A stretch of 64,000 nucleotides of DNA, from assembly GCA_013127575.1 (NCBI GenBank), contig CP053418.1:1116001-1180000 (forward strand). Reading direction: 5' to 3'. Position 1 is the first letter of the stretch. The number at the start of each line of letters is the position of its first letter. Under the pieces are notes generated by a model. That model had not been told where the DNA came from. It made no database searches and saw only the letters and a program-made list of their open reading frames with translations. This stretch comes from Ramlibacter terrae. Its GTDB lineage: Bacteria > Pseudomonadota > Gammaproteobacteria > Burkholderiales > Burkholderiaceae_C. Below are positions 1-9,262 of the stretch, one piece after another. The translations under genes were made by a program, and so were the position numbers.

Positions 1-721
1 CCCGGGTCGTTGCGCAGGTCGAGCACCAGGCCCTTCAGGTTGGGATCGGCCTTGTACAGCTCTTCCATCTTGCGCACGAAGTCGTCGACGGTGCGTTCTC
101 GAACTGCGACAGGCGGATCCAGCCGTAGCCCGGCTCGACGACCTTGCCCTTGACGGACACGGTCTTGATCTCTTCGCGGGTGATCGTCACCGGGAAGCTG
201 CGGTTCTCGTCCTTGCGGTAGATCGTCAGCATCACCTTGGTGTTCGGCTCGCCGCGCATGCGCTTGACCGCTTCCGACAGGCTCAGGCCCTTGACGGCGG
301 TCTCGTCGATCTTGGTGATCAGGTCGTTGGTCTTGAGGCCGGCACGGAAGGCGGGCGAGCCTTCGATCGGCGACACCACCTTGACCAGGCCGTCTTCCTG
401 CGAGATCTCGATGCCGACGCCGACGAAACGGCCGGACGTGCCTTCGCGGAATTCCTTGAAGGACTTCTTGTCGAAATACTGGGAGTGCGGGTCGAGGCTG
501 GCGACCATGCCGGCGATGGCATCGGAGATCAGCTTCTTCTCGTCGACGGGCTCCACATAGTCGGTCTTGACCATGCTGAAGACGGCGGCCAGTTGCTGGA
601 GTTCTTCCAGCGGCAGCGGGGCAAGGGAGCCACGCGCGACGGTCTGCAGCGAAACCGTGGTCAGCGCTCCGGCGAGGGCGCCAACGGAAATCCAGCCGGC
701 AATCTTGAGTTTGTGGCTCAT
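1..721 (-). CDS. ctpA: C-terminal processing peptidase (S41 family), N-terminal part, cut by window edge
   Basis: Periplasmic or membrane-anchored S41 serine protease of the CtpA/Prc family, which trims exported proteins at their C-termini. The start shows a signal anchor (residues about 8-30, small and hydrophobic). A conserved segment with DYVEPVDEKKL and DPHSQYFD follows, then a PDZ domain at about residues 95-175 (GRFVGVGIEI, SPAFRAGLKTNDLI). The catalytic Ser/Lys region lies beyond position 1. The frame breaks near 101-108. Restoring one base (CCAGG read as CGAG on the minus strand) turns the nonsense after LSQF into QERTVDDF, and that frame continues to the edge. The family is clear; the exact paralogue is not. 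Confidence 0.88.
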
Positions 722-878
722 GGGTTCAGCAAGTCCTCTCGACTTTCAATATACACCTGAGAAAGTTCTCTGATGCAGCGCGGAAACCGTGGTTCCATCC
801 GGCCGCCCCCGCCTATGTGAAATAAACGCGGATTTACGCAGGAGAAGTCCTACACGGCCTGTCATCCGCCGCGCCGTC

Positions 879-1618
879 TCAGCCTTTGCCCTGGTTCGCC
901 ACCGCGGCCGCCGCCTTCGCCGCCGCCGCGGCGTCGCCGAGGTAGTAGTGGCGCAGCGGCTTCAGGCCGGCGTCGAGCTCGTACACCAGCGGAATGCCGT
1001 TCGGGATGTTCAGGCCGACGATGTCCCGGTCGGAAATCCCGTCCGGTACTTCACCAGCGCCCGGATCGAGTTGCCGTGCGCCGCGACCAGCACACGCTTG
1101 CCTGCTCTGATCGCCGGCGCCATCGATTCGTTCCAGAAGGGCAGCACGCGGTCGACGGTGTCCTTGAGGCATTCGGTCAGCGGCACTGGCCGGGCGCCAG
1201 CTTCGCGTAGCGGATGTCGCCGCGCTCGCTGCGCGGATCGCCCGGCTCCAGCGCCGGCGGCGGCGTGTCGTAGCTGCGGCGCCAGACCATCACCTGCTCG
1301 TCGCCGAACTTGCGCGCCGTCTCGGCCTTGTTCAGCCCCTGCAGCGCGCCGTAGTGGCGCTCGTTCAGGCGCCAGGAGTGCACCACCGGCAGCCAGGTGC
1401 GGTCCATCTCGTCGAGGCAATGCCACAGCGTGCGGGTCGCGCGCTTGAGCACGCTGGTGTGGCATACGTCGAAATCCCACCCTTCCGCCTTGAGCAGGCG
1501 GCCGGCGGCCTTGGCCTGTTCGATGCCGGTATCGGTCAGGTCGACGTCGGTCCAGCCGGTGAAGCGGTTCTCCGGGTTCGGTGGATTCGCCGTGGCGGAT
1601 CAGGACGAGCTTGTGCAT
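879..1618 (-). CDS. gpmA: 2,3-bisphosphoglycerate-dependent phosphoglycerate mutase (frame broken three times)
   Basis: Glycolytic enzyme interconverting 3- and 2-phosphoglycerate. It starts [13 protein letters not shown], with the catalytic His of the RHG motif. Later blocks are spread over three frames: [53 protein letters not shown] (second catalytic His) and [16 protein letters not shown]. Together they make a full-length enzyme of about 247 residues. The breaks near 1583, 1187 and 1046 are each repaired by recreating CCTGG or CCAGG (STWN, GQVPLTE and KYLDG become readable). It is transcribed toward ctpA's upstream side and faces away from the rhodanese gene. A C-terminal Ala-rich tail is unremarkable for the family. 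Confidence 0.93.
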
Positions 1619-1704
1619 GGGAAGGAAAGATGGGCGGGGGAACCCGGCATTCTAGAATCGGGGGCTGCACCGGATGGTCCGGGAGCCAGAAAAAACCGAA
1701 CCGA

Positions 1705-2114
1705 ATGAAGTTTCTGCTGGACAACTGGCACCTGATCCTCGTGGCCTGCGTTTCCGCCGGCATGCTGATGTGGCCGACGCTGGGCCGCGGCATCCGCGCC
1801 GGCGGCGTCTCCGCCAACGCGGCGGTGCTGCTGATCAACCGCGAGAAGGGCGTGGTCGTGGACGTGAGCGAGACCGACGAGTTCGCGGCCGGGCACATCG
1901 CCGGGGCGCGCAACGTGCCGGTCAACCAGCTCGAGAAGCGGCTGCCCGAGGTGGTCAAGAACAAGACCGTGCCGGTCATCCCGGTGGACGCCACCGGGGC
2001 GCGCGCCAACCGCTGCCTGGCGGTGGCCAAAAGCCTCGGCTACGACAAGGCCGTCGTGCTCAGCGGCGGCCTGAAGGGCTGGAAAGAGGCTAACCTTCCC
2101 CGGAAAAAGCCTGA
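1705..2114 (+). CDS. Rhodanese-like domain protein, membrane-anchored
   Basis: About 136 residues. An N-terminal hydrophobic segment (residues 3-22, FLLDNWHLILVACVSAGMLM) anchors a single rhodanese domain containing VVDVSETDEFAAGHIAGARN and LSGGLKGWKEANLP. The usual catalytic Cys position reads VIPVDATGARANR, with no evident Cys, so sulfurtransferase activity is doubtful. The last codons are shifted: CCCCGG at about 2100 should probably be CCCCTGG, which gives the end NLPLEKA and a TGA at 2112-2114. It lies 20 bases before grxC, the usual rhodanese-grxC-secB order in betaproteobacteria. Confidence 0.85.
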
Positions 2115-2134
2115 ACCACCCCCATCTGGAAGCC

Positions 2135-2401
2135 ATGCAGCCCGTCAAGATGTACACCACGGCCGTTTGCCCCTATTGCATTCGCGCCAAGCAGATCCTC
2201 AAGTCGAAGGGCGTCGAGTCCATCGAGGAAATCCGCATCGACATGCAGCCCGACGAGCGCATGAAGATGATGGAGATCACCGGCCGCCGCACGGTGCCGC
2301 AGATCTTCATCGGCGAAACGCACGTGGGCGGGCACGACGACCTCGTGGCGCTCGACGGGCGCGGCGGCCTGATGCCGCTGCTCAACGGCACGCCCGCCTG
2401 A
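2135..2401 (+). CDS. grxC: Glutaredoxin 3
   Basis: An 88-residue class I glutaredoxin that reduces disulfides and mixed glutathione disulfides in the cytoplasm with glutathione. The dithiol active site CPYC is at residues 12-15, the TVPQIFI cis-Pro motif follows, and the glutathione-binding GGHDDLVALD segment lies near the C-terminus. Length and order match the family and the frame is intact. It sits between the rhodanese gene and secB, and a likely terminator hairpin follows it. Confidence 0.95.
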   Translation: MQPVKMYTTAVCPYCIRAKQILKSKGVESIEEIRIDMQPDERMKMMEITGRRTVPQIFIGETHVGGHDDLVALDGRGGLMPLLNGTPA

Positions 2402-2452
2402 GCCGGGCCGGCCCCACCGGCCTGAGATAATCCCCGCCTGCACCGCAGCAGC

Positions 2453-2484
2453 GCCCGCCGCGTCACGTTCCGGCGGGCCTTTTC
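2453..2484 (+). terminator. Rho-independent terminator after grxC
   Basis: An 8-bp perfect stem, GCCCGCCG (2453-2460) and CGGCGGGC (2471-2478), with a 10-nt loop, is followed by CTTTTC. It sits 51 bases after the grxC stop and just before secB, so secB probably has its own promoter or depends on read-through. Confidence 0.7.
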
Positions 2485-2502
2485 ATTTCGCACCCGAAAG
2501 GC

Positions 2503-2969
2503 ATGGCCATGGCCGACAACAACGAACCCGTTTTCCAGATCCAGCGCGTCTACATGAAGGAAGCCTCGCTGGAGCAGCCGAATTCCCCCGCCATCCTGCT
2601 GGAGCAGGAGCAGCCCAGCGTCGACATCCAGCTGGGCGTCGAGGCGCAGCAGGCCGCCGACGGCATGTACGAAGTGGCCGTGTCGGCCACCGTCACCACC
2701 AAGATCAAGGAGCGCACGGTGTTCCTGGTCGAAGTGAAGCAGGCCGGCATCTTCGAGATCCGCAACGTGCCGCAGGACCAGATGCAGGCCATCATGGGCA
2801 TCGCCTGCCCGCAGATCGTGTACCCGTACCTGCGCGCCAACGTGTCCGACATCGTCACCCGCGCCGGCTTCCCGCCCGTGCACTGGCCGAGATCAACTTC
2901 CAGGCGATGTACGAGCAGCAGCAACAGCAGCAGGCCGCCGAGCCGTCGCGCATCGTCACCTCGGCCTGA
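2503..2969 (+). CDS. secB: Protein-export chaperone SecB
   Basis: Tetrameric cytosolic chaperone that keeps preproteins unfolded and delivers them to SecA. Recognisable blocks are [31 protein letters not shown] strands and [19 protein letters not shown]. At about 2882 the frame breaks: CACTGG should be CACCTGG, giving [15 protein letters not shown], a Gln-rich stretch and the stop TGA at 2967-2969. The two ATGs at 2503 and 2509 are alternative starts. Restored length is about 155 residues, normal for betaproteobacterial SecB. Confidence 0.94.
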
Positions 2970-2997
2970 CGCGAAAAGCGCTCGCCGGCCCGCACCC

Positions 2998-4001
2998 ATG
3001 GACATCCTCGTGCTCGGGGCCGGCGCACGGGGCAGCGCGCTGGCGATCGGCGCGGGCACGCGCCACCGCGTGACGCTCTGGGCCCGCGACTCGGCCCGGG
3101 CCGCGGCCATCACGGCCGCCGGCGAAAACTACAAGTACCTCCCCGGGCTGCCGCTCGGCGCCAACGTCACGATGTCGGCCGAGCCGCCGCATGCGCTGGC
3201 CGCACTGGCGCAGCGGCACGACCTCGTCATCGTCGCCACGCCCATGGCGGGTCTGCGCGAGATGCTGCTCGCCCTGCGCGCCTGCACGCGGCCCGTGGCC
3301 TGGCTTTGCAAGGGCTTCGAGTCGCCCGTCTCGCACCCGCATGGCTTGCTGGGCCACGAGATCCGCGCCGAGGTCGCGCCGGGCCTCGCCGCAGGCGCGC
3401 TGAGCGGACCCAGCTTCGCGCAGGAAGTCGCGCGCGGCCAGCCGACCGCGCTGGTGGCCGCGAGCGACTCGGCGCTGGTGCGCGAAACGCTGGTGGCCGC
3501 TTTCCATGGTCCCACCATGCGCGTCTACGCCAACGACGATCTCGCGGGCGTGGAAGTCGGCGGCGCCGTCAAGAACGTGCTGGCCATCGCCACCGGCCTG
3601 TGCGACGGGCTGGCGCTGGGCCTGAACGCCCGGGCCGCGCTGGTCACGCGCGGCCTGGCCGAAATGACGCGGCTGGGTGTGGCGCTCGGGGCGCGTCCCG
3701 ACACCTTCATGGGGCTGTCGGGGCTGGGCGACTGGTGCTCACCTGCACGGGCGATTTGAGCCGCAACCGGCGCGTGGGGCTGTTGCTCGCCGAGGGCCTG
3801 AGCCTGGAGCAGGCGGTGCAGTCGCTCGGCCACGTGGCCGAGGGCGTCTATTCGGCGCGCACGGTGGTCGAGCGCGCCCGGCGCCTCGGCGTGCAGATGC
3901 CGATCGCCGAAGCGGTGGTGCAGTTGCTCGATGGGGCGCTGCGACCGCAAGAGGCCGTGGCGGCGTTGATGCAGAGGGACCCGGCGACGGAAAGTTCCTA
4001 G
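2998..4001 (+). CDS. gpsA: Glycerol-3-phosphate dehydrogenase [NAD(P)+]
   Basis: Makes sn-glycerol 3-phosphate for phospholipid synthesis. The N-terminal Rossmann motif reads [11 protein letters not shown], where the family has GAWG; CACGG at about 3026 is probably a miscalled CCTGG, so the Arg is suspect. Substrate-domain motifs are present: [34 protein letters not shown] (catalytic Lys) and [10 protein letters not shown] break at about 3734 (GACTGG for GACCTGG) shifts the end; the restored frame reads [16 protein letters not shown] and runs to the stop at 3999-4001. About 334 residues, 28 bases after secB. Confidence 0.94.
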
Positions 4002-4069
4002 GGGGCTTCCCGCAGGGGCCGCGACGCGTTCCCGACTAGGCTCGCGCCACCATTCCAACGGAGCGCCCC

Positions 4070-4725
4070 ATGAAGCGGATTCACCTCGTCCTTGCCACCG
4101 GCGTCGCCGCCGCCTTGCTGGCGGCCTGCGCCACGCCCTCGTGGTGGCCTTCGTCCGGGCCCGGCTTCTTCGTCACCAGCAGCAATCCCGGCAAGGGCGC
4201 GGACTTCGGCGGGCTCGCGGGCGCCGACGCGCACTGCCAGGCGCTCGGCGCCGCCACCGGCGCGATCAACAAGACTGGCGCGCCTATCTCAGCACCACCG
4301 GCGCCGGCGGCGTGAACGCGCGCGACCGCATCGGCAGCGGGCCGTGGCGCAACGTCAAGGGCGACGTGATCGCGTCGAACGTCGAGGAACTGCACACCGG
4401 CAACCGCCTGACCAAGGCCACCGCCGTGACGGAGAAGGGCGAGATGGTCAGCGGCCGCGGCGACAGCGTGAACATGCACGACATCCTGACCGGCTCCATG
4501 CCCGACGGCCGTGCCGCCGCGGGCGCGCAGGACACGACCTGCGGCAACTGGACGCGCAGCGGTGAAGGCTCGGCACTGGTGGGCCACCACGATCGCGTCG
4601 GCTTGCGCGACGACGAGCCCGCGCGCTCCTCGGAACTCGTCGCACCCGACGCGCGGCTGCGGCATGGAGGCGCTCAAGGCCACCGGCGGCGCGGCGGCCT
4701 GCTCTACTGCTTCGCGGCGAACTAG
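4070..4725 (+). CDS. Putative lipoprotein of a lectin/endostatin-like secreted family
   Basis: A secreted protein of about 218 residues with a lipoprotein signal, ending LLAACATP at residue about 21. It contains FFVTSSNPGKGADFGGLAGADAHCQALG, then TWRAYLSTTG, MHDILTGSMPDGRAAAG and a C-terminal GLLYCFAAN. By recall this resembles a small proteobacterial family of extracytoplasmic proteins of unknown role. The frame breaks at about 4277 and 4630, both repaired as CCTGG (KTWRAY, ARSWNSSH). A third break near 4693 lies in a GGC run with no CCWGG. The stop codon overlaps that of the convergent thioredoxin-like gene. Confidence 0.7.
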
Positions 4726-5047
4726 CCGCGCGGGTCGATCAGCTCGAGCGGCTCGCGCAACTGGTCCAGGTTGGCGGGCCGCGTCACGCGGCCAACTTCC
4801 GGCCGTCCTTCATGAAGACCGGGGTCGGCCAGAGCTTCACCCGGAAGCTGCGCCCCAGCGGCTGGCCGGGACCGTCCTCGACCTTGATATGGCGCACCTC
4901 GGGGTGCGAGGCCAGCGCGCCGGCGATCAGCGGCTGCGCGGCGCGGCACCAGCCGCACCGGGGCGTGCCGAACTCGACGACCGTCGCGCCGGCCAGCGCG
5001 TCCACATCCGCACGGCTGGGTTCCGTCTGGGCATAGGTGGTGTTCAT
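4722..5047 (-). CDS. Thioredoxin-family protein
   Basis: About 108 residues with a thioredoxin fold and active site CGWC (FGTPRCGWCRAAQP, residues 30-33), cis-Pro in LWPTPVFMKDG, and no signal peptide, so probably a cytoplasmic thiol-disulfide oxidoreductase or thioredoxin-like reductant. The frame breaks at about 4801: CCGGAA is best read as CCAGGAA, giving KDGQEVGRVTRP and the end LELIDPRG. It is convergent with the lipoprotein gene, and the two stop codons overlap by two bases. Confidence 0.83.
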
Positions 5048-5130
5048 GTCGACATTGTCGGGCGCCCGCGGCGGCGCGAAAGTCGGCCCGGGCGCTAGCG
5101 CCTGTCAGCCTGCTCGGCGTGCGCCGGGCT

Positions 5131-5532
5131 TCAGTCCAGCACCAGTTGCGTCTGCGTGACCAGCGCGCACAGCTTGCCCTCGGCGCTGCGGATGCTCGTC
5201 TGCCAGACCATGGTGGTGCGGCCGCGGTGCAGGGCCACGCTTTCGCCGGTGACCACGGTGCCGGCCGCCGCGCCGGCGATGAACTTGGTGCTCGAATCGG
5301 TGGTGGTCGTCCGCTTGCCGGCCGGCAGGTTGAGCACGGTGCCCACGGCGCCGAGCGTGTCGGCGAACGCCATGTGGGCGCCGCCGTGCAGGATGCCGCC
5401 GGCGGTGCAGAGGTCGGGGCGCACCAGCATCGTGGCCACGACGCGGGTGGCCGTGGCCTCGGTGAGCTGCACGCCCATCAACCCCGGGAACAAGGGCAGC
5501 AGCAGGCGCCGCAGCTGTTCGATGTCCGGCAC
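5131..5532 (-). CDS. PaaI-type hotdog-fold thioesterase
   Basis: A 133-residue single hotdog domain, probably hydrolysing an acyl- or aryl-CoA thioester. The signature is GGILHGGAHMAFADTLG (residues about 45-61), with the catalytic Asp in the long helix, then TTDSSTKFIAGA. The frame is intact. It begins 13 bases downstream of the Nif11-type peptide gene on the same strand, so the two are likely co-transcribed. The substrate cannot be told from sequence. Confidence 0.82.
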   Translation of the reverse strand: MPDIEQLRRLLLPLFPGLMGVQLTEATATRVVATMLVRPDLCTAGGILHGGAHMAFADTLGAVGTVLNLPAGKRTTTTDSSTKFIAGAAAGTVVTGESVALHRGRTTMVWQTSIRSAEGKLCALVTQTQLVLD

Positions 5533-5545
5533 GCGCGCCGCCGCG

Positions 5546-5812
5546 TCAGCGATCGCTGCCGTCGTAGGTGGGCTTGCCCGTCTGGCAGCCGATCTGCCCG
5601 CCGCCGGCGACCAGTTCCAGCTCGCTGTCGGACAACTCGCTGTCGGTCAGCGCCGCCCGGAGTTCGCCGACGGTGAAGGTGAAGCCTTGCGCGGCCGCCG
5701 CTTGCACGACCTGCTGCGGGTCGTTGGCGGCGACGGCCAGCCGGGCGCTTTCCTGCAGGGCGGGGTCGGTGGTGAGCGCGGCGCGGTAGGCGTTGACGGC
5801 TTCGAGGGACAT
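5546..5812 (-). CDS. Nif11-type leader peptide, candidate RiPP precursor
   Basis: An 88-residue small protein. Residues 1-65 match the Nif11 leader pattern by eye: MSLEAVNAY, a helical acidic/hydrophobic body, GFTFTVGELRAAL and ELSDSELELVAGGG. The leader ends in a double-glycine-type motif at residues 68-72. The remaining C-terminus (QIGCQTGKPTYDGSDR) would be the core peptide, with one Cys plus Ser, Thr and Asp. A GGAGA ribosome site precedes the ATG at 5812; an in-frame upstream start at 5866 lacks one. No modifying enzyme (LanM, YcaO, radical SAM) or peptidase-exporter is adjacent; the only operon partner is a thioesterase. The family assignment is good; the RiPP role is inference. Confidence 0.72.
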   Translation of the reverse strand: MSLEAVNAYRAALTTDPALQESARLAVAANDPQQVVQAAAAQGFTFTVGELRAALTDSELSDSELELVAGGGQIGCQTGKPTYDGSDR

Positions 5813-5900
5813 CGCGGGTCTCCGTGGATGGTTCGAAAGATGATAGCGACGCGGTTCCACAGACACAACGCGGGTTCGCCCTTGCCGCTATGCTCGGAGC

Positions 5901-6765
5901 ATGACAGTCCCGTTCGACTTTTCCCCGGCTTCCGTGGCCGCGCTGGCCCGCGACGACGCCGCGCGCGCGCTGGCCGAAGACGTGGGGGCCGGCGACCTCA
6001 CCGCCGGTTTGGTGGATGCCGGCCGCCGCGCACAGGCGCGCGTGCTGGCGCGCGAAGCCGCCGTGATCTGCGGCGCCCCGTGGGCCGAGGCGGCCCTGCG
6101 CCAGGTCGACCCTTCGCTGCAGGTGAAGTGGCTGGTCGGCGAAGGCCAGCGCTGCCAGGCCGACCCGGTGGTGCTGGAGGTGCAGGGCCCCCGCCCGCTC
6201 GCTGCTGACCGCCGAACGCACCGCGCTCAACTTCCTGCAGTTGCTCAGCGCCGTGGCCACCGCCACCGCCACCTACGTCGAAGCGGTGCGCGGCACCCGC
6301 GCGCGCATCGTCGACACGCGCAAGACGCTGCCCGGATTGCGGCTGGCGCAGAAGTACGCCGTGGCGACCGGCGGCGGCCTGAACCACCGCATCGGCCTGT
6401 ACGACGCCGTGCTGATCAAGGAGAACCACATCGCCGCCGCCGGCGGCGTGACCGCCGTGCTGCAGGCTGCCCAGCGGGTGGCGGCGCAAGCGACCTTCGT
6501 CGAGATCGAGGTCGAGACGCTGGCCCAGCTCGAGGAAGCGCTCGGCGCCGGCGCGAAGATGGTGCTGCTGGACAACATGGACCTGCCGACGCTGCGCGAG
6601 GCGGTCCGCATCAACGCCGGCCGCGCCATCCTCGAAATCTCCGGGGGCGTGACGCTGGAGCGCGTGCGGGTCCTGGCCGAAACCGGCGTGGACCGCATCT
6701 CCATCGGAGCCCTGACCAAGGACGTGAAAGCCACCGACTTCTCGATGCGGCTGAAGGACCTCTGA
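5901..6765 (+). CDS. nadC: Nicotinate-nucleotide pyrophosphorylase (quinolinate phosphoribosyltransferase)
   Basis: Converts quinolinate and PRPP to nicotinate mononucleotide, the last dedicated step of de novo NAD synthesis. Motifs present are LAEDVGAGDLTAGL, ARIVDTRKTLPGLRLAQKYAV, GGGLNHRIGLYDAVLIKENH, IEVEVETLAQ-like strands and LEISGGVTLERV...TGVDRISIGALTKDV. The frame breaks at about 6188 in a run of five C; four C restore GPARSLLTAERTALNFLQ. This break is not at CCWGG. nadA starts one base after the stop, so the pair is an operon. Length is about 288 residues. Confidence 0.95.
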
Positions 6766-6766
6766 C

Positions 6767-7885
6767 ATGAACGCCGTGACCATTCCCGTCAAGCAAGTCG
6801 AATACGAACACCCGCTGCCCGGCGCCACCTGCGACACCCGCTTCGCCGGGCGCGCGTGCCCGCCGAACCGGGTCCCGCCGAACGGCTCGCGCTGAAGGAC
6901 AGGATCAAGCGGCTGCTCAAGGAACGCAACGCGGTGCTCGTGTCCCACTACTACGTACACCCGGACCTGCAGGACTGGCCGAGGAAACCGGCGGCATCGT
7001 GAGCGACTCGCTGGAGATGGCGCGCTTCGGCCGCGACCACGCGGCGCAGACGCTGGTGGTGGCGGGCGTGAAGTTCATGGGCGAGACGTCCAAGATCCTG
7101 TCGCCGGAAAAGCGCGTGCTCATGCCCGACATGGACGCGACCTGCTCGCTCGACCTCGGCTGCCCCGCCGGCGAGTTCGACGCCTTCTGCAACCAGCACC
7201 CGGACCGCACCGTGGTGGTCTACGCCAACACGAGCGCCGCCGTGAAGGCGCGCTCGGACTGGCTGGTCACCTCGAGCTGCGCACTCGACATCGTCGGCGC
7301 GCTCAAGGCCAAGGGCCACAAGATCCTGTGGGCGCCCGACAAGCACCGGGCAGCTACATCCAGCGCGAGACCGGCGCCGACATGGTGTTCTGGAACGGCT
7401 CGTGCATCGTGCACGACGAGTTCAAGGCCTTCGAGCTCGAAGCGCTGAAGAAGCAGTACCCCGACGCGAAGGTGCTGGTGCACCCCGAGTCGCCCGCCGA
7501 CGTGGTGGCGCTGGCCGATGCGGTGGGCTCCACTTCCGCCATCCTGAAGGCAGCCCGCGACATGGACGCGCGCGAGTTCATCGTGGCGACCGACAACGGC
7601 ATGATGCACAAGCTGCGCACGCTGAACCCCGGCAAGGTGTTCATCGAGGCGCCCACCGCCGGCAACAGCGCCACCTGCAAGAGCTGCGCGCATTGCCCGT
7701 GGATGGCCATGAACGGCCTGGCCGGCCTGGCGCACGTGCTGGAAACCGGCGCCAACGAAGTGACCATCGACCCGGCGCTGGCCGAGCGCGCCAAGCTGCC
7801 GATCGACCGGATGCTCGCCTTCACGGCCGCCCTCAAGGCCGGCCAGCCGGCCGGCGCGCTGGTGCCGAACATCGGCGCGGCCTGA
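6767..7885 (+). CDS. nadA: Quinolinate synthase (4Fe-4S)
   Basis: Condenses iminoaspartate (from NadB, encoded at 9.8-11.4 kb) with dihydroxyacetone phosphate to quinolinate, using an oxygen-sensitive 4Fe-4S cluster. Cys-containing motifs are visible: [34 protein letters not shown] and [12 protein letters not shown]. Substrate motifs include [11 protein letters not shown] and [13 protein letters not shown]. Three breaks (about 6847, 6974, 7349) are each repaired by recreating CCTGG, giving [26 protein letters not shown] and DKHLGSYIQ. Restored length is about 374 residues. It is translationally close to nadC. Confidence 0.95.
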
Positions 7886-7915
7886 GCGCGTCCCGACCCG
7901 TTGACGGGTCCCGCG

Positions 7916-8611
7916 CTACATGTTCGTTTCCCACCACTTCTGCGCGCGCGGGCGGTCGAACGGCGGCAGGATGGCCTTCTTGACCGGCACGTCCTTGAGC
8001 GCCGGGAACACCCGGCGGAAGGTGGCTTCGTCCGTGGCACGGTCGTCGAGGATGTCGACGTCGAACGTGCCGCCGGAAGCGCCGATCACCGCCTGGTCGA
8101 TCAGCGGCAGCGGCGAGCCCGCGCGGAACTCGTCGCCCTGCCGCTCGCGGACGGTGGCGCGCACCTTCCCGAGGTAGGAAACCCCGTTCTCGCGCACTTC
8201 CAGCGGCAGGTGCAGCGGCGTGAAGAACATGCCCATGACGGGGAAGAAACCGCCGCGGCTCATCACGCCCCGCAACTCGTACTTGCCGGGCTCGAGCTGC
8301 AGGCGCACGAGGTACGTGTTGCCGTCGGGCCCGGCGCCTTCGATGCGGCCGCGGCTGTCCATCAGGAAGTTGAGCCGGTCCGCGGCTTCCTTCGCACCCG
8401 GCTTCTCGACGTACAGCACCAGCATCTTCGGCTGGAAATCGGCCCGGTAGTTGTTCTTCAGGACCACGGTCAGCAACTGCACCGGCTTGCTCTTCTCGTC
8501 GAGGCGCTGGGCCTCGTCCTCGAACGCCATGCGCACGGGCGTGGCACACCCCGCCAGCATCAGCGTGGCCACCGGGCCCAACGTGGCCAGCATGCGTTGG
8601 AACAACTTCAT
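7916..8611 (-). CDS. Putative lipoprotein of unknown function
   Basis: A 231-residue protein with a lipoprotein signal (LMLAGCATP, lipobox Cys at residue 22) and a GGGAGG ribosome site before the ATG at 8611. The mature part is beta-rich, with FQPKMLVLYVEKPGA, TYLVRLQLEPGKYELRG and SYLGKVRATVRE, suggesting an Ig- or lipocalin-like extracytoplasmic domain. The frame is intact and the gene stands alone, convergent with nadA. I do not recognise the family. Confidence 0.75.
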   Translation of the reverse strand: MKLFQRMLATLGPVATLMLAGCATPVRMAFEDEAQRLDEKSKPVQLLTVVLKNNYRADFQPKMLVLYVEKPGAKEAADRLNFLMDSRGRIEGAGPDGNTYLVRLQLEPGKYELRGVMSRGGFFPVMGMFFTPLHLPLEVRENGVSYLGKVRATVRERQGDEFRAGSPLPLIDQAVIGASGGTFDVDILDDRATDEATFRRVFPALKDVPVKKAILPPFDRPRAQKWWETNM

Positions 8612-8697
8612 CTCGCGCCTCCCCTGTTTGTGTGCGCGGATTGTTGCAGCCGGCTTTTGCCATGCTGATCGGTACAAGCCCGTGTGTTGCGGCCGGT

Positions 8698-9219
8698 TCA
8701 CGCCGGCAGGCGGCGGTAGTAGAAGCGCGTGTCGCAGAATCCGCCGTGCGGCAGCAGCGCATAGTCCGGCACCACGCCCGCCGATTGCCAGCCCATGCGC
8801 TCGTACAGGCGCTCGGCATCGCCGCTGGCGGTGTCCAGCACCAGCAGCGTCTTGCCCGCCGCGCGGGCGGCCCCTTCGGCCGCCGCCATCAGCGCCGCGC
8901 CGACGCCCCGCCGGCGCGCGCGGCGGTGCACCAGCATCTTGAGCACGTCGCCGCGGTGCGGCTGGTTCTCGGGCATGTCCAGCAGCACCTGCACCGTCCC
9001 GCAGATGCCTTCCCCGTCCTCGGCCACGAGCAGCACGCGCTTGCCCGCGGCGGCGTCGTCCGCGACCTCGCGCCAGAAAGCCAGTGCGCGTTGGCGCGGC
9101 AAGGGGTGCATGAAACTCACGGAGGCGCCGCCGGCCACGCAATCGCGCAGGACCTCGGCGAGCTCCCCGAGCTGGGATTCGGTGGGGGCGGCGAGCGGGC
9201 GGACGGTGGGCGCGTGCAT
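8698..9219 (-). CDS. GNAT-family N-acetyltransferase
   Basis: A 173-residue acetyl-CoA-dependent acyltransferase. Motif A is clear: LKMLVHRRARRRGVGAALM, with the RRRGVG pyrophosphate-binding loop, followed by LVLDTASGDAERLYERMGW (motif B). The start MHAPTVRPL at 9219 is preferred over 9255 because it begins the conserved N-terminal strand. The acceptor substrate is not predictable. The frame is intact. Confidence 0.82.
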   Translation of the reverse strand: MHAPTVRPLAAPTESQLGELAEVLRDCVAGGASVSFMHPLPRQRALAFWREVADDAAAGKRVLLVAEDGEGICGTVQVLLDMPENQPHRGDVLKMLVHRRARRRGVGAALMAAAEGAARAAGKTLLVLDTASGDAERLYERMGWQSAGVVPDYALLPHGGFCDTRFYYRRLPA

Positions 9220-9262
9220 GCCGCGCAAGGTGCCGCGCGCCGCGCCGCCTGTCAATACGCCG

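Noticed and set aside
1354..2430. Long plus-strand ORF across gpmA, the rhodanese and grxC
   Set aside because: Its N-terminal third is antisense to gpmA and its C-terminal third is a shadow of grxC; only the middle is the rhodanese.
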